A stretch of 64,000 nucleotides of DNA from Flavobacteriaceae bacterium CP2B. GTDB taxonomy: Bacteria; Bacteroidota; Bacteroidia; Flavobacteriales; Flavobacteriaceae. The notes beneath the pieces were generated by a model that saw only the letters and a program-made list of their open reading frames with translations, made no database searches and was not told the origin of the DNA. The stretch spans positions 92,021 through 156,020 of the forward strand of contig LXTR01000089.1 of assembly GCA_001683825.1 (NCBI GenBank). The letters are read 5' to 3'. Both the position numbers and the translations under genes were made by a program. Below are positions 17,280 to 26,868 of the stretch, one piece after another. Position 1 is the first letter of the stretch; every line of letters starts with the position of its first letter.

Positions 17280-19925
17280 TCACTCGGAGGGATCCTGTTG
17301 GCTATAGAGTTCATGGGCGGGGTCTGCGCCCGATAGCAAATAGGCAAACAGGTCGGCTATTTCCTGAGGGTTTAGGCGGTTTAGCAGCGCCGATGGCATA
17401 GGGGAAATGGGCGATTGTTCCCTGTCTACCACCTGGGCTTTGGACACTTTTACGGTGTAGGACGTATTTAGCGGGTTAGGGGCAACCTCAATGCTGTCCC
17501 CTTCTTCCGATAAGATCCTTCCCGCAAGCCTTTGCCCGTTGTCCAGGTAGAAAAGGGTAAACGCATATTGGTCGGAAATGGCATCATTGGGGCTAAATAT
17601 GGCAAACAGCAAATCATAGGATCCAAATTTGGTATGCACCTGGCTCAGGTCGGGCCCGGTAACCCCGCCTTCCCCGTTCATTCTGTGGCACATGACGCAG
17701 AGCGCGGCATCGTAGGCCCGTTTTCCGTCGGCCGGGGTCCCTGTATACGGATTCATCCGCTCGCCCCAAAGGATATCCTGGAGGTCTGTTGCGCTGTATT
17801 CGGCACCGGGCCCTTTGGGTTGGGGCAGGTCTGCGATGATCTCTGTGGGTGAATATACGCCTGATAGTTCCTGCATATGGGCTTTCTGGTGCTCCGGCAC
17901 ATGATGCATGGCTTTTACCCGTACATTTTCCATATAGGCCTTAAAACTCATACCCCCGCTGGCTGACAGCACCTCGTAAAACCACGAGAAGTAACGCTCC
18001 CTCAGGGCATCGGTCCATCCCTGGCCTGCATGGCTGAGTAACATGCCGTACCATATGGCCTCCGTGGCCGGTGTGTTTTCCAATACTTCCCGAATAGCCG
18101 GCCCGTATTGCTCACTTCGGTAGGTAACTTCTTCATCCAGCATCAAATCCTCCGGTACGATTTTCTTTTCCATCTGCTTTTCAAGTATTCCCACCAGTTC
18201 CGCCACAATGCCATCGGCATTGAGGTACAATAACAGTTGGGAAATTTCCCGGTTGATGTGGGGGCTGGCATGGGGGTAATAACGTTGTAGCGATTCAATG
18301 ACCGCTTTACGGTACTCCTGATCGGGTGGCCCCATCCGTATAAAAGCCAGCGCATAGGTCCGGAGTAGGCCCAACTGCTGTTCCCTGCTTAAGTTCCCGA
18401 ACTCCAGGGCGGTGAGTTTTGCCATGACAAGTGGTAGCAGGTTACCCTCGCCCTGGCGTACCAGAGCCAGGCCTGCGTTGATTGTTTTTTCCGTCTCCTT
18501 TTCATTTTGGAACAAAGGGGCCCAAGAAGCTACCGGCTGGTGCTCAAGCGCAATTCTTGCGGCGTACCGGATGTGCCGGTCCTGGTGGCCCAGTTGTTCC
18601 CAGATGTAGGGGATGGCTTGTTCATGGCCCGCCCCGTGGTACCCTTCCAGTCGCCTTCGCAGTTGGCGGAGCGGTGCCAGGCTATCATCCATCGCCAATT
18701 GATCCGGGTTTTTCACTGTCCCCGTGTATCGCAACCGATACAGGTGGGAATCTAGGTCGCGACCCCCGGTGGCAAAATACAGTTGCCCGTCTGAACCGGC
18801 GATCAAATCGGTAAGGGGCAGGGGGGTACCTGAAAGAAATTCTTGTTTTGTCGCGGAATAGCTGCTTCCCGATGGGATCAGGTCAATATAATATAAGGTG
18901 CCGAAACTCCAGTCGGCAACAAATAGCCCGGTTTTGAACTTATCGGGAAAATCCAGCGCAGCCCCGGAAATAACCCCGGTGGGCGATCCCTGGGCCATCG
19001 AAATGACACCGGGCAGGTTGTCCGGGTAGTATTCCGGCCATTTCCCGGAACCGGTACGCCAACCAAATTCACTGCCGCTGGTCACATGGCAGATCCTGGT
19101 GGGCCGGTACCAGGGCATTCCTATATCCCATTCCATGTCCGAATCATAGGCAAACAATTCGCCGGAAGGGGTAAATGCCAGGTCAAAGGGATTCCTGTAA
19201 CCGGCAGAGATGAGTTCCCATTCGCTGCCATCTTCATTGAAACGCGCAATCCATCCGCCGGGGGCTTTTATATCGGCCGCATGGCCGCGGGCATCCTTAT
19301 AAGCGGGGAACAGGTGGTCTTCACCCCAATTAGACGGGAGCCTGCTGTTGTTTTTCAGGGATTCGGGGATCAGGGTATGGTTGCCTGCCACAAAATAGAG
19401 GTTTTTGCCGTTTGGCCCCATGACAAAACTGTGCGGGCCATGTTCACCGGCTCCCTCCAGCCGAATTAAGGAGGTGATGGTCTCCAGGGTGCCGTCCGCA
19501 TCGGAATCCGTAACCCTGTAGATGCCACTACCATGGGTTACTCCGTCTGCCTCCCACGATTTGTTTACGGCAACATACAGGCTGTTAAAGGCCCAAATTA
19601 ATCCGTGTGCCGATCCAATGGGCAAGGCAAGTGGGCGCACCTGGGTACTGTCTAACACTTCTCCAATTGCTGGTCGCTTAAACGAATAAAGGCTCCCGTT
19701 CTGGTCACTGGCAAAAAAAGTGTCATCCGGGCCCTGGGCCAGGGCCACCCAGGAACCCTGTCCGTGGGCTGATGGATGATATAGCTCCTCCAGTTCAAAA
19801 CCCTGGGGTACCGAAATCTGGATAGCCTGTTCCCCCTTGTCGGGTAGTTCTTCCTTTTCCGTGTTACAGGAAATCAGGACTATTAGACATGTAATAAAAA
19901 ACGGGATAAGCAGGCGACATGGCAT
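17280..19925 (-). CDS. Lipoprotein with beta-propeller, HEAT-like region and cytochrome c domain
   Basis: An 881-residue protein from the ATG at 19925; the frame extends to 19979 but this start puts a proper lipoprotein signal first, with Cys20 in IVLISCN. Domains in order: a six-bladed propeller of the sorbosone/glucose dehydrogenase (PQQ-type) kind at about 35-410, with GEHGPHSFVMGPNGKNLYF and SAGYRNPFDLAFTPSG; a helical HEAT-like region at about 420-700; and a C-terminal cytochrome c with CVMCH (first Cys at about 743) and a likely distal Met in ISPMPSALL. This is the PVC-type heme-binding membrane dehydrogenase layout. It would oxidise a sugar or alcohol and hand electrons to the heme on the outer face of a membrane. 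Cofactor and substrate are inference. Confidence 0.87.
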   Translation of the reverse strand: MPCRLLIPFFITCLIVLISCNTEKEELPDKGEQAIQISVPQGFELEELYHPSAHGQGSWVALAQGPDDTFFASDQNGSLYSFKRPAIGEVLDSTQVRPLALPIGSAHGLIWAFNSLYVAVNKSWEADGVTHGSGIYRVTDSDADGTLETITSLIRLEGAGEHGPHSFVMGPNGKNLYFVAGNHTLIPESLKNNSRLPSNWGEDHLFPAYKDARGHAADIKAPGGWIARFNEDGSEWELISAGYRNPFDLAFTPSGELFAYDSDMEWDIGMPWYRPTRICHVTSGSEFGWRTGSGKWPEYYPDNLPGVISMAQGSPTGVISGAALDFPDKFKTGLFVADWSFGTLYYIDLIPSGSSYSATKQEFLSGTPLPLTDLIAGSDGQLYFATGGRDLDSHLYRLRYTGTVKNPDQLAMDDSLAPLRQLRRRLEGYHGAGHEQAIPYIWEQLGHQDRHIRYAARIALEHQPVASWAPLFQNEKETEKTINAGLALVRQGEGNLLPLVMAKLTALEFGNLSREQQLGLLRTYALAFIRMGPPDQEYRKAVIESLQRYYPHASPHINREISQLLLYLNADGIVAELVGILEKQMEKKIVPEDLMLDEEVTYRSEQYGPAIREVLENTPATEAIWYGMLLSHAGQGWTDALRERYFSWFYEVLSASGGMSFKAYMENVRVKAMHHVPEHQKAHMQELSGVYSPTEIIADLPQPKGPGAEYSATDLQDILWGERMNPYTGTPADGKRAYDAALCVMCHRMNGEGGVTGPDLSQVHTKFGSYDLLFAIFSPNDAISDQYAFTLFYLDNGQRLAGRILSEEGDSIEVAPNPLNTSYTVKVSKAQVVDREQSPISPMPSALLNRLNPQEIADLFAYLLSGADPAHELYSQQDPSE

Positions 19926-20027
19926 ACAATTGGCAAAATAGGATCGTAGTTGATTTTTCTGCTTCCCCGGGGATTGCACCTAAAAGGGACCCATGTGGCA
20001 AAGCATGGAGTAAGATACAAATTTCAT

Positions 20028-20528
20028 TTATTGGTCGGCCAAATTTATCAGGCTTTCACGGTCCAGCGTGCGGGTGTACATATGCAGGGAGCCATCGGCA
20101 TTCCTGGGCCATTCCCCCTGCGGGCGATCCCAATATAACTCAACCCCGTTCCCGTCGGGGTCATCCAGGTACAATGCCTCAGAAACCCCATGGTCTGCAG
20201 CGCCTGTGAGCGGGTACCGGGCCTCGGTAATCCGCTTGAATATCAGAGCAAGCTCCCTGCGGCTGGGGTAGCATATGGCCGTATGAAACAATCCCGGGAC
20301 GTTTTTGGGTCCGGGCCCGGACCCTTTGCTGTACCAGGAATTAAGCCCGATGTGGTGATGGTAGCCTCCGGCAGCGATAAAAGCAGCTTCACTCCCATAT
20401 CGGGTGGTGAGTTCAAAGCCCAATAATCCGCAATAGAATTCAAGGCTGCGTTCCAGGTCTGATACTTTAAGGTGTACATGACCTATTTGTGCGCCCGCCG
20501 GGATCCGATATTCTGGGGTGTTGTTCAT
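20028..20528 (-). CDS. VOC (glyoxalase/dioxygenase) family protein
   Basis: A 166-residue vicinal-oxygen-chelate protein. The ATG at 20528 was chosen; another at 20537 is possible, and the open extension to 20729 overlaps the divergent gene. The fold has two beta-alpha-beta-beta-beta modules: GHVHLKVSDLERSLEFYCG (His as metal ligand) and LYLDDPDGNGVELYWDRP (Glu as ligand), with GGYHHHIGLNSW between. This resembles catechol-2,3-dioxygenase-like proteins widespread in Bacteroidota. It may act on a catechol or another small substrate. Divergent from the exported sugar isomerase gene with about 70 bp between them. Confidence 0.85.
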   Translation of the reverse strand: MNNTPEYRIPAGAQIGHVHLKVSDLERSLEFYCGLLGFELTTRYGSEAAFIAAGGYHHHIGLNSWYSKGSGPGPKNVPGLFHTAICYPSRRELALIFKRITEARYPLTGAADHGVSEALYLDDPDGNGVELYWDRPQGEWPRNADGSLHMYTRTLDRESLINLADQ

Positions 20529-20567
20529 AGGGGCCATAAGGTACCAAATAGTACCCGTAATATACTG

Positions 20568-20575
20568 TATATTTG
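20568..20575 (+). promoter_or_regulatory. -7 promoter box for the sugar isomerase gene
   Basis: TATATTTG fits TAnnTTTG, 24 bases upstream of the ATG at 20600. This also supports that start over an upstream in-frame ATG at 20573, which would lie inside the box. Confidence 0.5.
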
Positions 20576-20599
20576 AATGAACCACTAATTCTGAAGACC

Positions 20600-21562
20600 A
20601 TGATAAGCCGTAGGAACTTTGTTGAAAAAGCCGCATTATTGGGAGCCGGCACCGCCTTTTGGGGTTGTGCTGAGAAGGAGGCTGCCCCCAAAATGGAGGG
20701 GAAACCCAAAAGCATCCGGCATAACCCAATAGGGGTATCTACCTATTCTTTCTGGCAATTTAATGGCCCGAAGGAAGAGACGCCCATAGAAAATTGCATA
20801 GAAAAAGCGGCTGCCTTAGGCTTTGACGGAATAGAATTGTTACTGGTACAAATGGGTTCGGAGGAGAATAGCTACCTGCAAAAACTGAAAAAGCAGGCCT
20901 ACCATGCGGGTCTGGACCTTATGGGGTTTTCCACCCACCAGGGATTTTTGAACCCTTCCAGGGAATACCGTGAGGAGAACATTGCTAAAACCAAACACCA
21001 GATTGAACTGGCCTATGCGTTGGGAATCCCGACCATGCGGCTCAATACGGGGAGGTGGGGCACCTCAGAATCATTTGATGCCTTGATGGCCAGCAAGGGT
21101 ATAGAGCCCGCCCTGGAAGGATATACAGACGAAGACGGGTTTAAATGGGTGATTGATGCTATTGAAACATGTATGCCACTCGCCCGGGAATGCGGGGTAG
21201 TGTTGGGGCTGGAAAACCATTGGGGTCTGGGTAGGACTGCCACAGGTGTTAAACGCATTGTAGATGCCATCAACAGTCCCTGGCTGCAGGTTACCCTGGA
21301 TACGGGGAACTTCCTGGAAGACCGGGAGCGGCAATTGGAATTGCTGGCGCCGCAAACGGTGCTGGTGCAAGCAAAGACCTATTACGGGGGAGGGAAATGG
21401 TATACCCTGGATATCGACTATCCCGCGATAGGGGAGATGATGCGAAGGCATAACTACAAAGGTTATATCTCCCTGGAGTTTGAAGGGAATGAAGCCCCGG
21501 ATAAGGCGGTGCCCAAAAGCCTGGAGCTTCTTCGAAATACTTTTTACTACGAAGTCTCCTGA
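20600..21562 (+). CDS. Sugar phosphate isomerase/epimerase-like protein with Tat/lipobox signal
   Basis: A 320-residue xylose-isomerase-like TIM barrel. The N-terminus has SRRNFVEKAALLGAGTAF (Tat) and then WGC, which could be a lipobox. The barrel starts at PIGVSTYSFWQF, and probable metal-binding residues sit in LGLENHW, VTLDTGNF and ISLEFEGNEAPD. Such exported family members are abundant in Bacteroidota and often act on oxidised (3-keto) sugars or inositols. The start at 20600 is favoured by the promoter position. The stop lies only 10 bp before the repeat array that follows. Confidence 0.86.
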   Translation: MISRRNFVEKAALLGAGTAFWGCAEKEAAPKMEGKPKSIRHNPIGVSTYSFWQFNGPKEETPIENCIEKAAALGFDGIELLLVQMGSEENSYLQKLKKQAYHAGLDLMGFSTHQGFLNPSREYREENIAKTKHQIELAYALGIPTMRLNTGRWGTSESFDALMASKGIEPALEGYTDEDGFKWVIDAIETCMPLARECGVVLGLENHWGLGRTATGVKRIVDAINSPWLQVTLDTGNFLEDRERQLELLAPQTVLVQAKTYYGGGKWYTLDIDYPAIGEMMRRHNYKGYISLEFEGNEAPDKAVPKSLELLRNTFYYEVS

Positions 21563-21571
21563 GCATGATGA

Positions 21572-21992
21572 ACCTCCCCTCTAATAAGGGGGGATTGAGG
21601 GGGTGTATTGCCTTTGGAACAGCCAATTTTCCTTTTCGGTACACCTCCCGTCTCCTGCCTGGGGGCAGTCTCCACCCTCCTTTTTAGGAGGGAAAATTCA
21701 CCTCCCCACTAATAAGCGGAGGATTGAGGGGTGTGTTGCCCTTGGCATAGCCAATTTTCTTTTTCGGTACACCTCCCGTCTCCTGCCAGGGGGCAGTCGC
21801 CACCCTCCTTTTTCGGAGGGAAAATTCACCTCCCCTCTAATAAGGGGGGATTGAGGGGTGTGTTGCTTTTAGAACAGCCAATTTTCTTTTTCGGTACACC
21901 TCCCGTCTCCTGCCTGGGGGCAGTCGCCACCCTCCTTTTTAGGAGGGAAAATTCACCTCCCCTCTAATAAGCGGAGGGTTGAGGGGTGTGTT
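21572..21992. repeat. 127-128 bp tandem repeat, left array (3 full units plus a half unit)
   Basis: Units begin with ACCTCCCC at 21572, 21700, 21828 and 21955. Each full unit has block A (CACCTCCCCTCTAATAAG, then GGATTGAGGGGTGTG), a 32-34 base spacer (GCCTTTGGAACAGCCAATTT and on), and block B (CACCTCCCGTCTCCTGCC, then the hairpin CCCTCCTTTTTAGGAGGG and AAAATT). The last unit breaks off after GAGGGGTGTGTT at about 21992. Confidence 0.95.
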
Positions 21993-22122
21993 TTCCAAAT
22001 TCCCGATTATAATTCTGCTTCATTTATTCAGTCACTTGAACTAAGTTCATGCAATTTGAAAAGGACAATATGCCAGTGTTCTTCCTATGATTAATGTGTA
22101 ATAATAACTATATACGTAAAGT

Positions 22123-22521
22123 TTGAAAATCTATTACAACCCAAAACTAAAAGAGCTGGCGAAACAATTAAGAAATAATTCCACAAAATCCGAGATTCGA
22201 TTATGGAATTGTTTAAAAAGAGGACAAATGTATGGCTATGATTTTCACAGACAAAAGCCAATTGATGAGTACATTGTCGACTTTTTTTGTAATAAACTGC
22301 AGCTCGCAATTGAATGTGATGGATATTCTCATGAACTAATAGAAATATGGAAAAAAGATACGAGGAAAACCAAACGTTTAAATCAATTAGGAATTCATGT
22401 ACTTCGATTTTCCGATTACCAGATTTTAAGAGACTTCGAAAATGTAGTCAGGGTTATTGAAGGTTATATTCTGGATTTTGAAGAAAACGGATTTATACCT
22501 CCAGAAACTCCTTTAAAGTAG
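22123..22521 (+). CDS. DUF559 (Vsr-like) endonuclease-domain protein inside a repeat unit
   Basis: A 132-residue protein with TTG start at 22123. A stop lies two codons upstream and no ATG is available before residue 36. The sequence LRNNSTKSEIRLWNCLKRGQ then FHRQKPIDEYIVDFFC and LAIECDGYSHE is the DUF559 signature, a PD-(D/E)xK/Vsr-like nuclease fold; Asp in IVDFF and Glu and Asp in IECDG are probable catalytic residues. LRFSDYQIL follows, as is typical. Base composition is about one third GC, far below the flanks, which suggests transfer. It is bracketed by the two broken halves of one 127-bp repeat unit (see findings). Function unknown; candidate nuclease that moves or maintains the repeats. 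Confidence 0.85.
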   Translation: MKIYYNPKLKELAKQLRNNSTKSEIRLWNCLKRGQMYGYDFHRQKPIDEYIVDFFCNKLQLAIECDGYSHELIEIWKKDTRKTKRLNQLGIHVLRFSDYQILRDFENVVRVIEGYILDFEENGFIPPETPLK

Positions 22522-22560
22522 CGATATAGTTCATTTGAGTATGGAACTAATTGCTAAATG

Positions 22561-23224
22561 CACCTCCTGTTTCATTTTTAGGAGGGAAAATTCACCTCCC
22601 CTCTAATAAGAGGGGATAGAGGGGTGTGTTGCCTTTGGAACAGCCAATTTTCTTTTTCGGCACACCTCCCGTCTCCTGCCTGGGGGCAGTCGCCACCCTC
22701 CTTTTTTGGGAGGGAAAATTCACCTCCCCTCTAATAAGAGGGGATTGAGGGGTGTGTTGCTTTTAGAACAGCCAATTTTCTTTTTCGGTACACCTCCCGT
22801 CTCCTGCCTGGGGGCAGTCGCCACCCTCCTTTTTAGGAGGGAAAATTCACCTCCCCTTTAATAAGAGGGGATAGAGGGGTGTGTTGCCTTTGGAACAGCC
22901 AATTTTCTTTTTCGGTACACCTCCCGTCTCCTGCCTGGGGGCAGTCGCCACCCTCCTTTTTAGGAGGGAAAATTCACCTCCCCTCTAATAAGGGGGGATA
23001 GAGGGGTGTGTTGCCTTTGGAACAGCCAATTTTCTTTTTCGGTACACCTCCCGTCTCCTGCCTGGGGGCAGTCGCCAGCCTCCTTTTTAGGAGGGAAAAT
23101 TCACCTCCCCTCTAATAAGGGGGGATAGAGGGGTGTGTTGCCCTTGGCATAGCCAATTTTCTTTTTCGGTACACCTCCCGTCTCCTGCCTGGGGGCAGTC
23201 GCCACCCTCCTTTTTAGGAGGGAA
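22561..23224. repeat. 127-128 bp tandem repeat, right array (half unit plus 5 full units)
   Basis: It opens with a shortened block B (CACCTCCTGTTTCATTTTTA then GGAGGG and AAAATT), followed by full units with ACCTCCCC at 22594, 22722, 22849, 22976 and 23103. Spacing is 128, 127, 127 and 127. Sequence identity between units is very high; differences fall mostly in the short stem of block A (for example AAGAGGGG or AAGGGGGG). Confidence 0.95.
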
Positions 23225-23253
23225 GCCCCTAGGGGTAGTTGTCTGGAATTCAT

Positions 23254-23284
23254 AAAAAAACTCCGGTAATCAGCCGGAGTTTAT
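23254..23284 (-). terminator. Intrinsic terminator for rpoD
   Basis: On the plus strand AAAAAAACTCCGG and CCGGAGTTT flank TAATCAG. On the minus strand the 8-bp GC-rich stem is followed by a T-run, so it ends rpoD transcription. Confidence 0.85.
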
Positions 23285-23402
23285 TCATCAATCAAAAAAC
23301 GAACAGTCATGATAACTGTTGTTGCGTCTCACAAAATACGAATATTAAACCAATTTTCCAACAAATGCTGGCATTGGCGTCGGGTATTTTGTGCCCTGGT
23401 CC

Positions 23403-24266
23403 TTAGCCGAGGTACGTCTTCAAAATTTTGCTTCTGGAGGTATGCTTTAAGCGCCTGATCGCTTTTTCCTTGATTTGCCGAACCCGCTCCCTGGTAAGGT
23501 CAAAAGTTTCCCCGATTTCTTCCAGGGTCATGGAATGCTGCCCGGCGAGGCCAAAATACAGGCGAATGACATCGGCTTCCCTGGGGGTCAGGGTTTCCAG
23601 CGCCCTTTCAATTTCGGTGCGCAATGATTCGTGCAATAGTTCCTTGTCTGGATTGGGCGATTCCCCGCTTCTCAGCACATCGTACAGGTTGGAATCTTCC
23701 CCGTCTATCAAGGGGGCATCCATAGATACGTGGCGACCGGAGTTTTTCAGGGATTGTTTCACATCCTCTACGGTCATATCCAGTTCCTTGGCGATTTCCT
23801 CGGCAGAGGGCACACGCTCATGCGCCTGTTCCAGAAATGCAAAGGTTTTATTGATCTTATTGATAGAGCCGATTTTGTTCAGGGGTAAACGCACAATACG
23901 CGACTGCTCGGCAAGGGCCTGCAGTATGGACTGACGTATCCACCAAACGGCATAGGAAATAAATTTGAATCCACGGGTTTCATCAAAACGTTGTGCCGCT
24001 TTGATCAGGCCCAGGTTACCTTCGTTAATCAAATCAGGTAAGGTAAGGCCCTGGTTCTGGTATTGCTTGGCGACGGATACCACAAACCTCAGGTTGGCCT
24101 TGGTCAATTTTTCTAGGGCAGCCTGGTCACCCGCCTTGATGCGCTGTGCCAATTCAACCTCTTCCTCAGCGGTAATTAAATCCACCTTGCCAATCTCCTG
24201 CAAGTATTTGTCTAACGACGCGGTCTCCCTGTTGGTTACCTGTTTTGTGATTTTTAATTGTCTCAT
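23403..24266 (-). CDS. rpoD: Primary RNA polymerase sigma factor RpoD
   Basis: A 287-residue group 1 sigma factor of the short Bacteroidota type that lacks region 1.1. [20 protein letters not shown] starts the protein, region 1.2 is [20 protein letters not shown], region 2 has [18 protein letters not shown] and [18 protein letters not shown] for -10 recognition, region 3 spans about 150-200, and region 4.2 is [20 protein letters not shown]. It directs transcription from the TAnnTTTG-type promoters seen across the window. It is transcribed alone toward the repeat array, with its own terminator. Confidence 0.97.
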   Translation of the reverse strand: MRQLKITKQVTNRETASLDKYLQEIGKVDLITAEEEVELAQRIKAGDQAALEKLTKANLRFVVSVAKQYQNQGLTLPDLINEGNLGLIKAAQRFDETRGFKFISYAVWWIRQSILQALAEQSRIVRLPLNKIGSINKINKTFAFLEQAHERVPSAEEIAKELDMTVEDVKQSLKNSGRHVSMDAPLIDGEDSNLYDVLRSGESPNPDKELLHESLRTEIERALETLTPREADVIRLYFGLAGQHSMTLEEIGETFDLTRERVRQIKEKAIRRLKHTSRSKILKTYLG

Positions 24267-24385
24267 CTACTGTCTTTCTTACTATTTAGGTCCTTTAAGC
24301 ATGGACTGCATATACTTATACGTAAAAAAAGAGGAAATGTTACAACGAGGTTAGCAAATTTTAACATTTAGGTTAAAAAACATGA

Positions 24386-24413
24386 AAAACCCCCTGTAAG
24401 GAGGGGGTTTTGT
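24386..24413 (-). terminator. Intrinsic terminator after pnp
   Basis: AAAACCCCC and GGGGGTTTT pair around a short loop. T-runs occur on both strands, so it could work in both directions. It lies about 23 bases past the pnp stop. Confidence 0.85.
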
Positions 24414-24435
24414 AGTTACAAGAATGGCTAAGTGC

Positions 24436-26664
24436 CTAATCCCGGCGCTCCCTTTGCGGAAAACGCCTTTTGTCACCGCGATCCCGGTCCCTGCCGCGGT
24501 CGCCTCCCCTTTCATTTCTTGGGGGTCGTTCCTTATAGCCTTCCGGTTTTGGAATAAGGGCCTTTCTTGACACCTTATCCTTACGGGTCCTTGGGTCAAT
24601 ACCAAGATACTTCACATCCAGTACGTCTCCCATATTCACCACATCGGTCACCTTGTCGGTCCGTTCCCAGGCCAGCTCAGATACGTGGAGCAGCACTTCA
24701 TTGCCCGGGGCATCTAAATACTCCACTACGGCGCCAAAATCGAGGATTTTGATCACTTTCACTTCGTAGATGCTGCCGGTTTCGGGCTTAAAGGTGATGG
24801 AATCTATTTTAGCGAGTACCTTGTCAATTCCTTCCTGGTCGGTTCCCAGGATTTCCACGTGGCCTTCGCCTGTTACGGGATCTTCATTGATAACAATGGT
24901 AGTTTTGGTCTCTTTTTGGAGTTCCTGGATCACTTTGCCTCCAGGCCCGATAAGCGCTCCGATATATTCATTGGGGATAACGGTAGTTACCATTTTAGGG
25001 GCATGGGGCTTCACATCTGCACGGGGGCTTTCAATGGCCTCGGTAAGTTTGCCCAGTATATGCAGGCGACCGGCCCTGGCTTGTTTCAGCGCCTTGACCA
25101 GGATCTCGTAAGAGAGCCCTTTCACCTTGATATCCATCTGGCAAGCCGTGATGCCATCTTCGGTACCGGTTACTTTAAAATCCATGTCACCCAGGTGGTC
25201 TTCATCCCCCAGGATGTCTGACAATACCGCATATTTGCCTGTATCGGCCTCGGAAATCAGTCCCATGGCAATTCCGGAAACGGCTTTCTTTACCTGAATA
25301 CCGGCATCCATAAGGGCCATGGTTCCCGCACATACAGTTGCCATAGAGGAAGATCCGTTACTTTCAAGGACCTCAGATACCACACGAACCGTGTACGGGC
25401 AATCTGCGGGGATCATCCCTTTAAGGGCCCTTTGAGCCAGGTTCCCGTGCCCGATCTCCCTGCGCGAAGTACCACGGATGGGCCGTGCTTCACCCGTAGA
25501 GAACGGTGGAAAATTGTAGTGCAGGTAAAATGTCTCTTCTCCCTCGTAAGAAGGCATGTCAATCTGGTTGGCTTCCCTGGAGGTACCCAGGGTAACCGTG
25601 GCCAGGGCCTGTGTTTCCCCCCTCGTAAAAATGGCGGAGCCATGGGTTGAAGGCAGGTAATCTACCTCGCACCAAATGGGGCGGATTTCATCGGTTTTAC
25701 GACCGTCAAGCCGTAATCCTTCATTCAGGGTAAGGTCGCGTACAGCGGCTTTCTCTGCCTTGTAATAGTATTTGGAGATCATTCCGCCGAGGGTTTCCTG
25801 CTCTTCTTCAGAGAAGGAGGCTTTTATTTCCTCTTTTAGTTCAGAAAAAGCGTTGCTGCGTTCTTTCTTGGAAGAGGCATTCCTGGCGATGGCATAGACT
25901 TTGTCATAGGCCATCTTGTGTACTTTTTGTTCCAGGGCTTCATCCTCTGCGTCCTGCTCGTACTCCCGTACTTCTTTCTTTCCAACGGCCTCGGCCAGGC
26001 GAACCTGTGCGGCTACCTGAGCCTTGATGGCTTCGTGAGCAAATTTGATGGCTTCCACCATCTCTTCTTCCGAAATTTCGCCCATTTCCCCTTCTACCAT
26101 CATCACAGAATCGGCAGAAGCCCCAATAATCATATCGATATCCGAAGTTTCCAGCTGCGCACGGGTCGGGTTGATGATCAATTGCCCGTCTACACGTCCG
26201 ACGCGGACTTCGGAAATGGGGCATTCAAACGGAAAATCAGAAAGTTGGATAGCGGCTGACGCGGCCAGTCCGGCCATGGCATCGGGCATTACGTCTTCAT
26301 CATGCGACATCAGCTGGATCATCACCTGCGTTTCCGCGTGATAATCTTTGGGGAACAAGGGCCTAAGAACCCGGTCCACCAAACGCATGGTTAGCACTTC
26401 TCCGTCACTAGGGCGGGCTTCCCTTTTAAAGAATCCGCCGGGATAGCGCCCGGAAGCGGCAAATTTTTCACGGTAATCCACGGTTAGTGGCAGAAAATCC
26501 ACATCGCTGGCTTCATAATTGGAAACCACGGTACATAGCAACATGCATTTCCCGGACTGTACTACGACAGAACCATGGGCCTGTTTGGCCAGTTTTCCGG
26601 TTTCGATAGAAATCGTCCTACCGTCACCAAGGTCAATGACCTCTTTAAATGTCTTTGGAATCAT
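24436..26664 (-). CDS. pnp: Polyribonucleotide nucleotidyltransferase (PNPase)
   Basis: A 742-residue 3'-5' phosphorolytic RNase. Two RNase PH cores are present: about 10-230 and about 310-530, the second with [20 protein letters not shown] and the metal-site stretch [16 protein letters not shown]. They are followed by a KH domain ([16 protein letters not shown]) and an S1 domain ([19 protein letters not shown]). The last 40 residues are a charged RG/RD-rich tail ([17 protein letters not shown]) seen in many flavobacterial PNPases and probably RNA-binding. It lies downstream of rpsO as in most bacteria, but with a terminator between them. Confidence 0.98.
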   Translation of the reverse strand: MIPKTFKEVIDLGDGRTISIETGKLAKQAHGSVVVQSGKCMLLCTVVSNYEASDVDFLPLTVDYREKFAASGRYPGGFFKREARPSDGEVLTMRLVDRVLRPLFPKDYHAETQVMIQLMSHDEDVMPDAMAGLAASAAIQLSDFPFECPISEVRVGRVDGQLIINPTRAQLETSDIDMIIGASADSVMMVEGEMGEISEEEMVEAIKFAHEAIKAQVAAQVRLAEAVGKKEVREYEQDAEDEALEQKVHKMAYDKVYAIARNASSKKERSNAFSELKEEIKASFSEEEQETLGGMISKYYYKAEKAAVRDLTLNEGLRLDGRKTDEIRPIWCEVDYLPSTHGSAIFTRGETQALATVTLGTSREANQIDMPSYEGEETFYLHYNFPPFSTGEARPIRGTSRREIGHGNLAQRALKGMIPADCPYTVRVVSEVLESNGSSSMATVCAGTMALMDAGIQVKKAVSGIAMGLISEADTGKYAVLSDILGDEDHLGDMDFKVTGTEDGITACQMDIKVKGLSYEILVKALKQARAGRLHILGKLTEAIESPRADVKPHAPKMVTTVIPNEYIGALIGPGGKVIQELQKETKTTIVINEDPVTGEGHVEILGTDQEGIDKVLAKIDSITFKPETGSIYEVKVIKILDFGAVVEYLDAPGNEVLLHVSELAWERTDKVTDVVNMGDVLDVKYLGIDPRTRKDKVSRKALIPKPEGYKERPPRNERGGDRGRDRDRGDKRRFPQRERRD

Positions 26665-26835
26665 AAAATTTCATTAGTTCCTGAAAAAAAGAGTCTCAGG
26701 ATTGTTAAACAATGGTCTACCGTCTTACCGGACGGACAGGGTTGTGTTGTTGTGTGTTGTCGACCAATGAAAAACCAGGTGTAGCTTTTTGTATGTGTCC
26801 CGTTTGTACTACGGGGCTTGGCAATTTATAAAAAA

Positions 26836-26854
26836 GGGGAAGCCATGCTTCCCC
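26836..26854 (-). terminator. Intrinsic terminator after rpsO
   Basis: GGGGAAGC and GCTTCCCC pair around a 3-base loop, and the minus strand then runs into Ts. Located just past the rpsO stop; it separates or attenuates rpsO-pnp read-through. Confidence 0.85.
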
Positions 26855-26868
26855 TGATTCGTTTGTGC

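Noticed and set aside
21603..21967. Short plus-strand frames in the repeat array
   Set aside because: They repeat the same artefactual peptide from each unit and have stops at different places.
22123..22521. Insertion sequence transposase
   Set aside because: The product is a DUF559 nuclease-like protein without DDE, HUH or serine recombinase motifs, and no target duplication is visible.
21572..23224. CRISPR array
   Set aside because: Whole 127-128 bp units are nearly identical including the spacer parts, repeats are far too long, and no cas gene is near.
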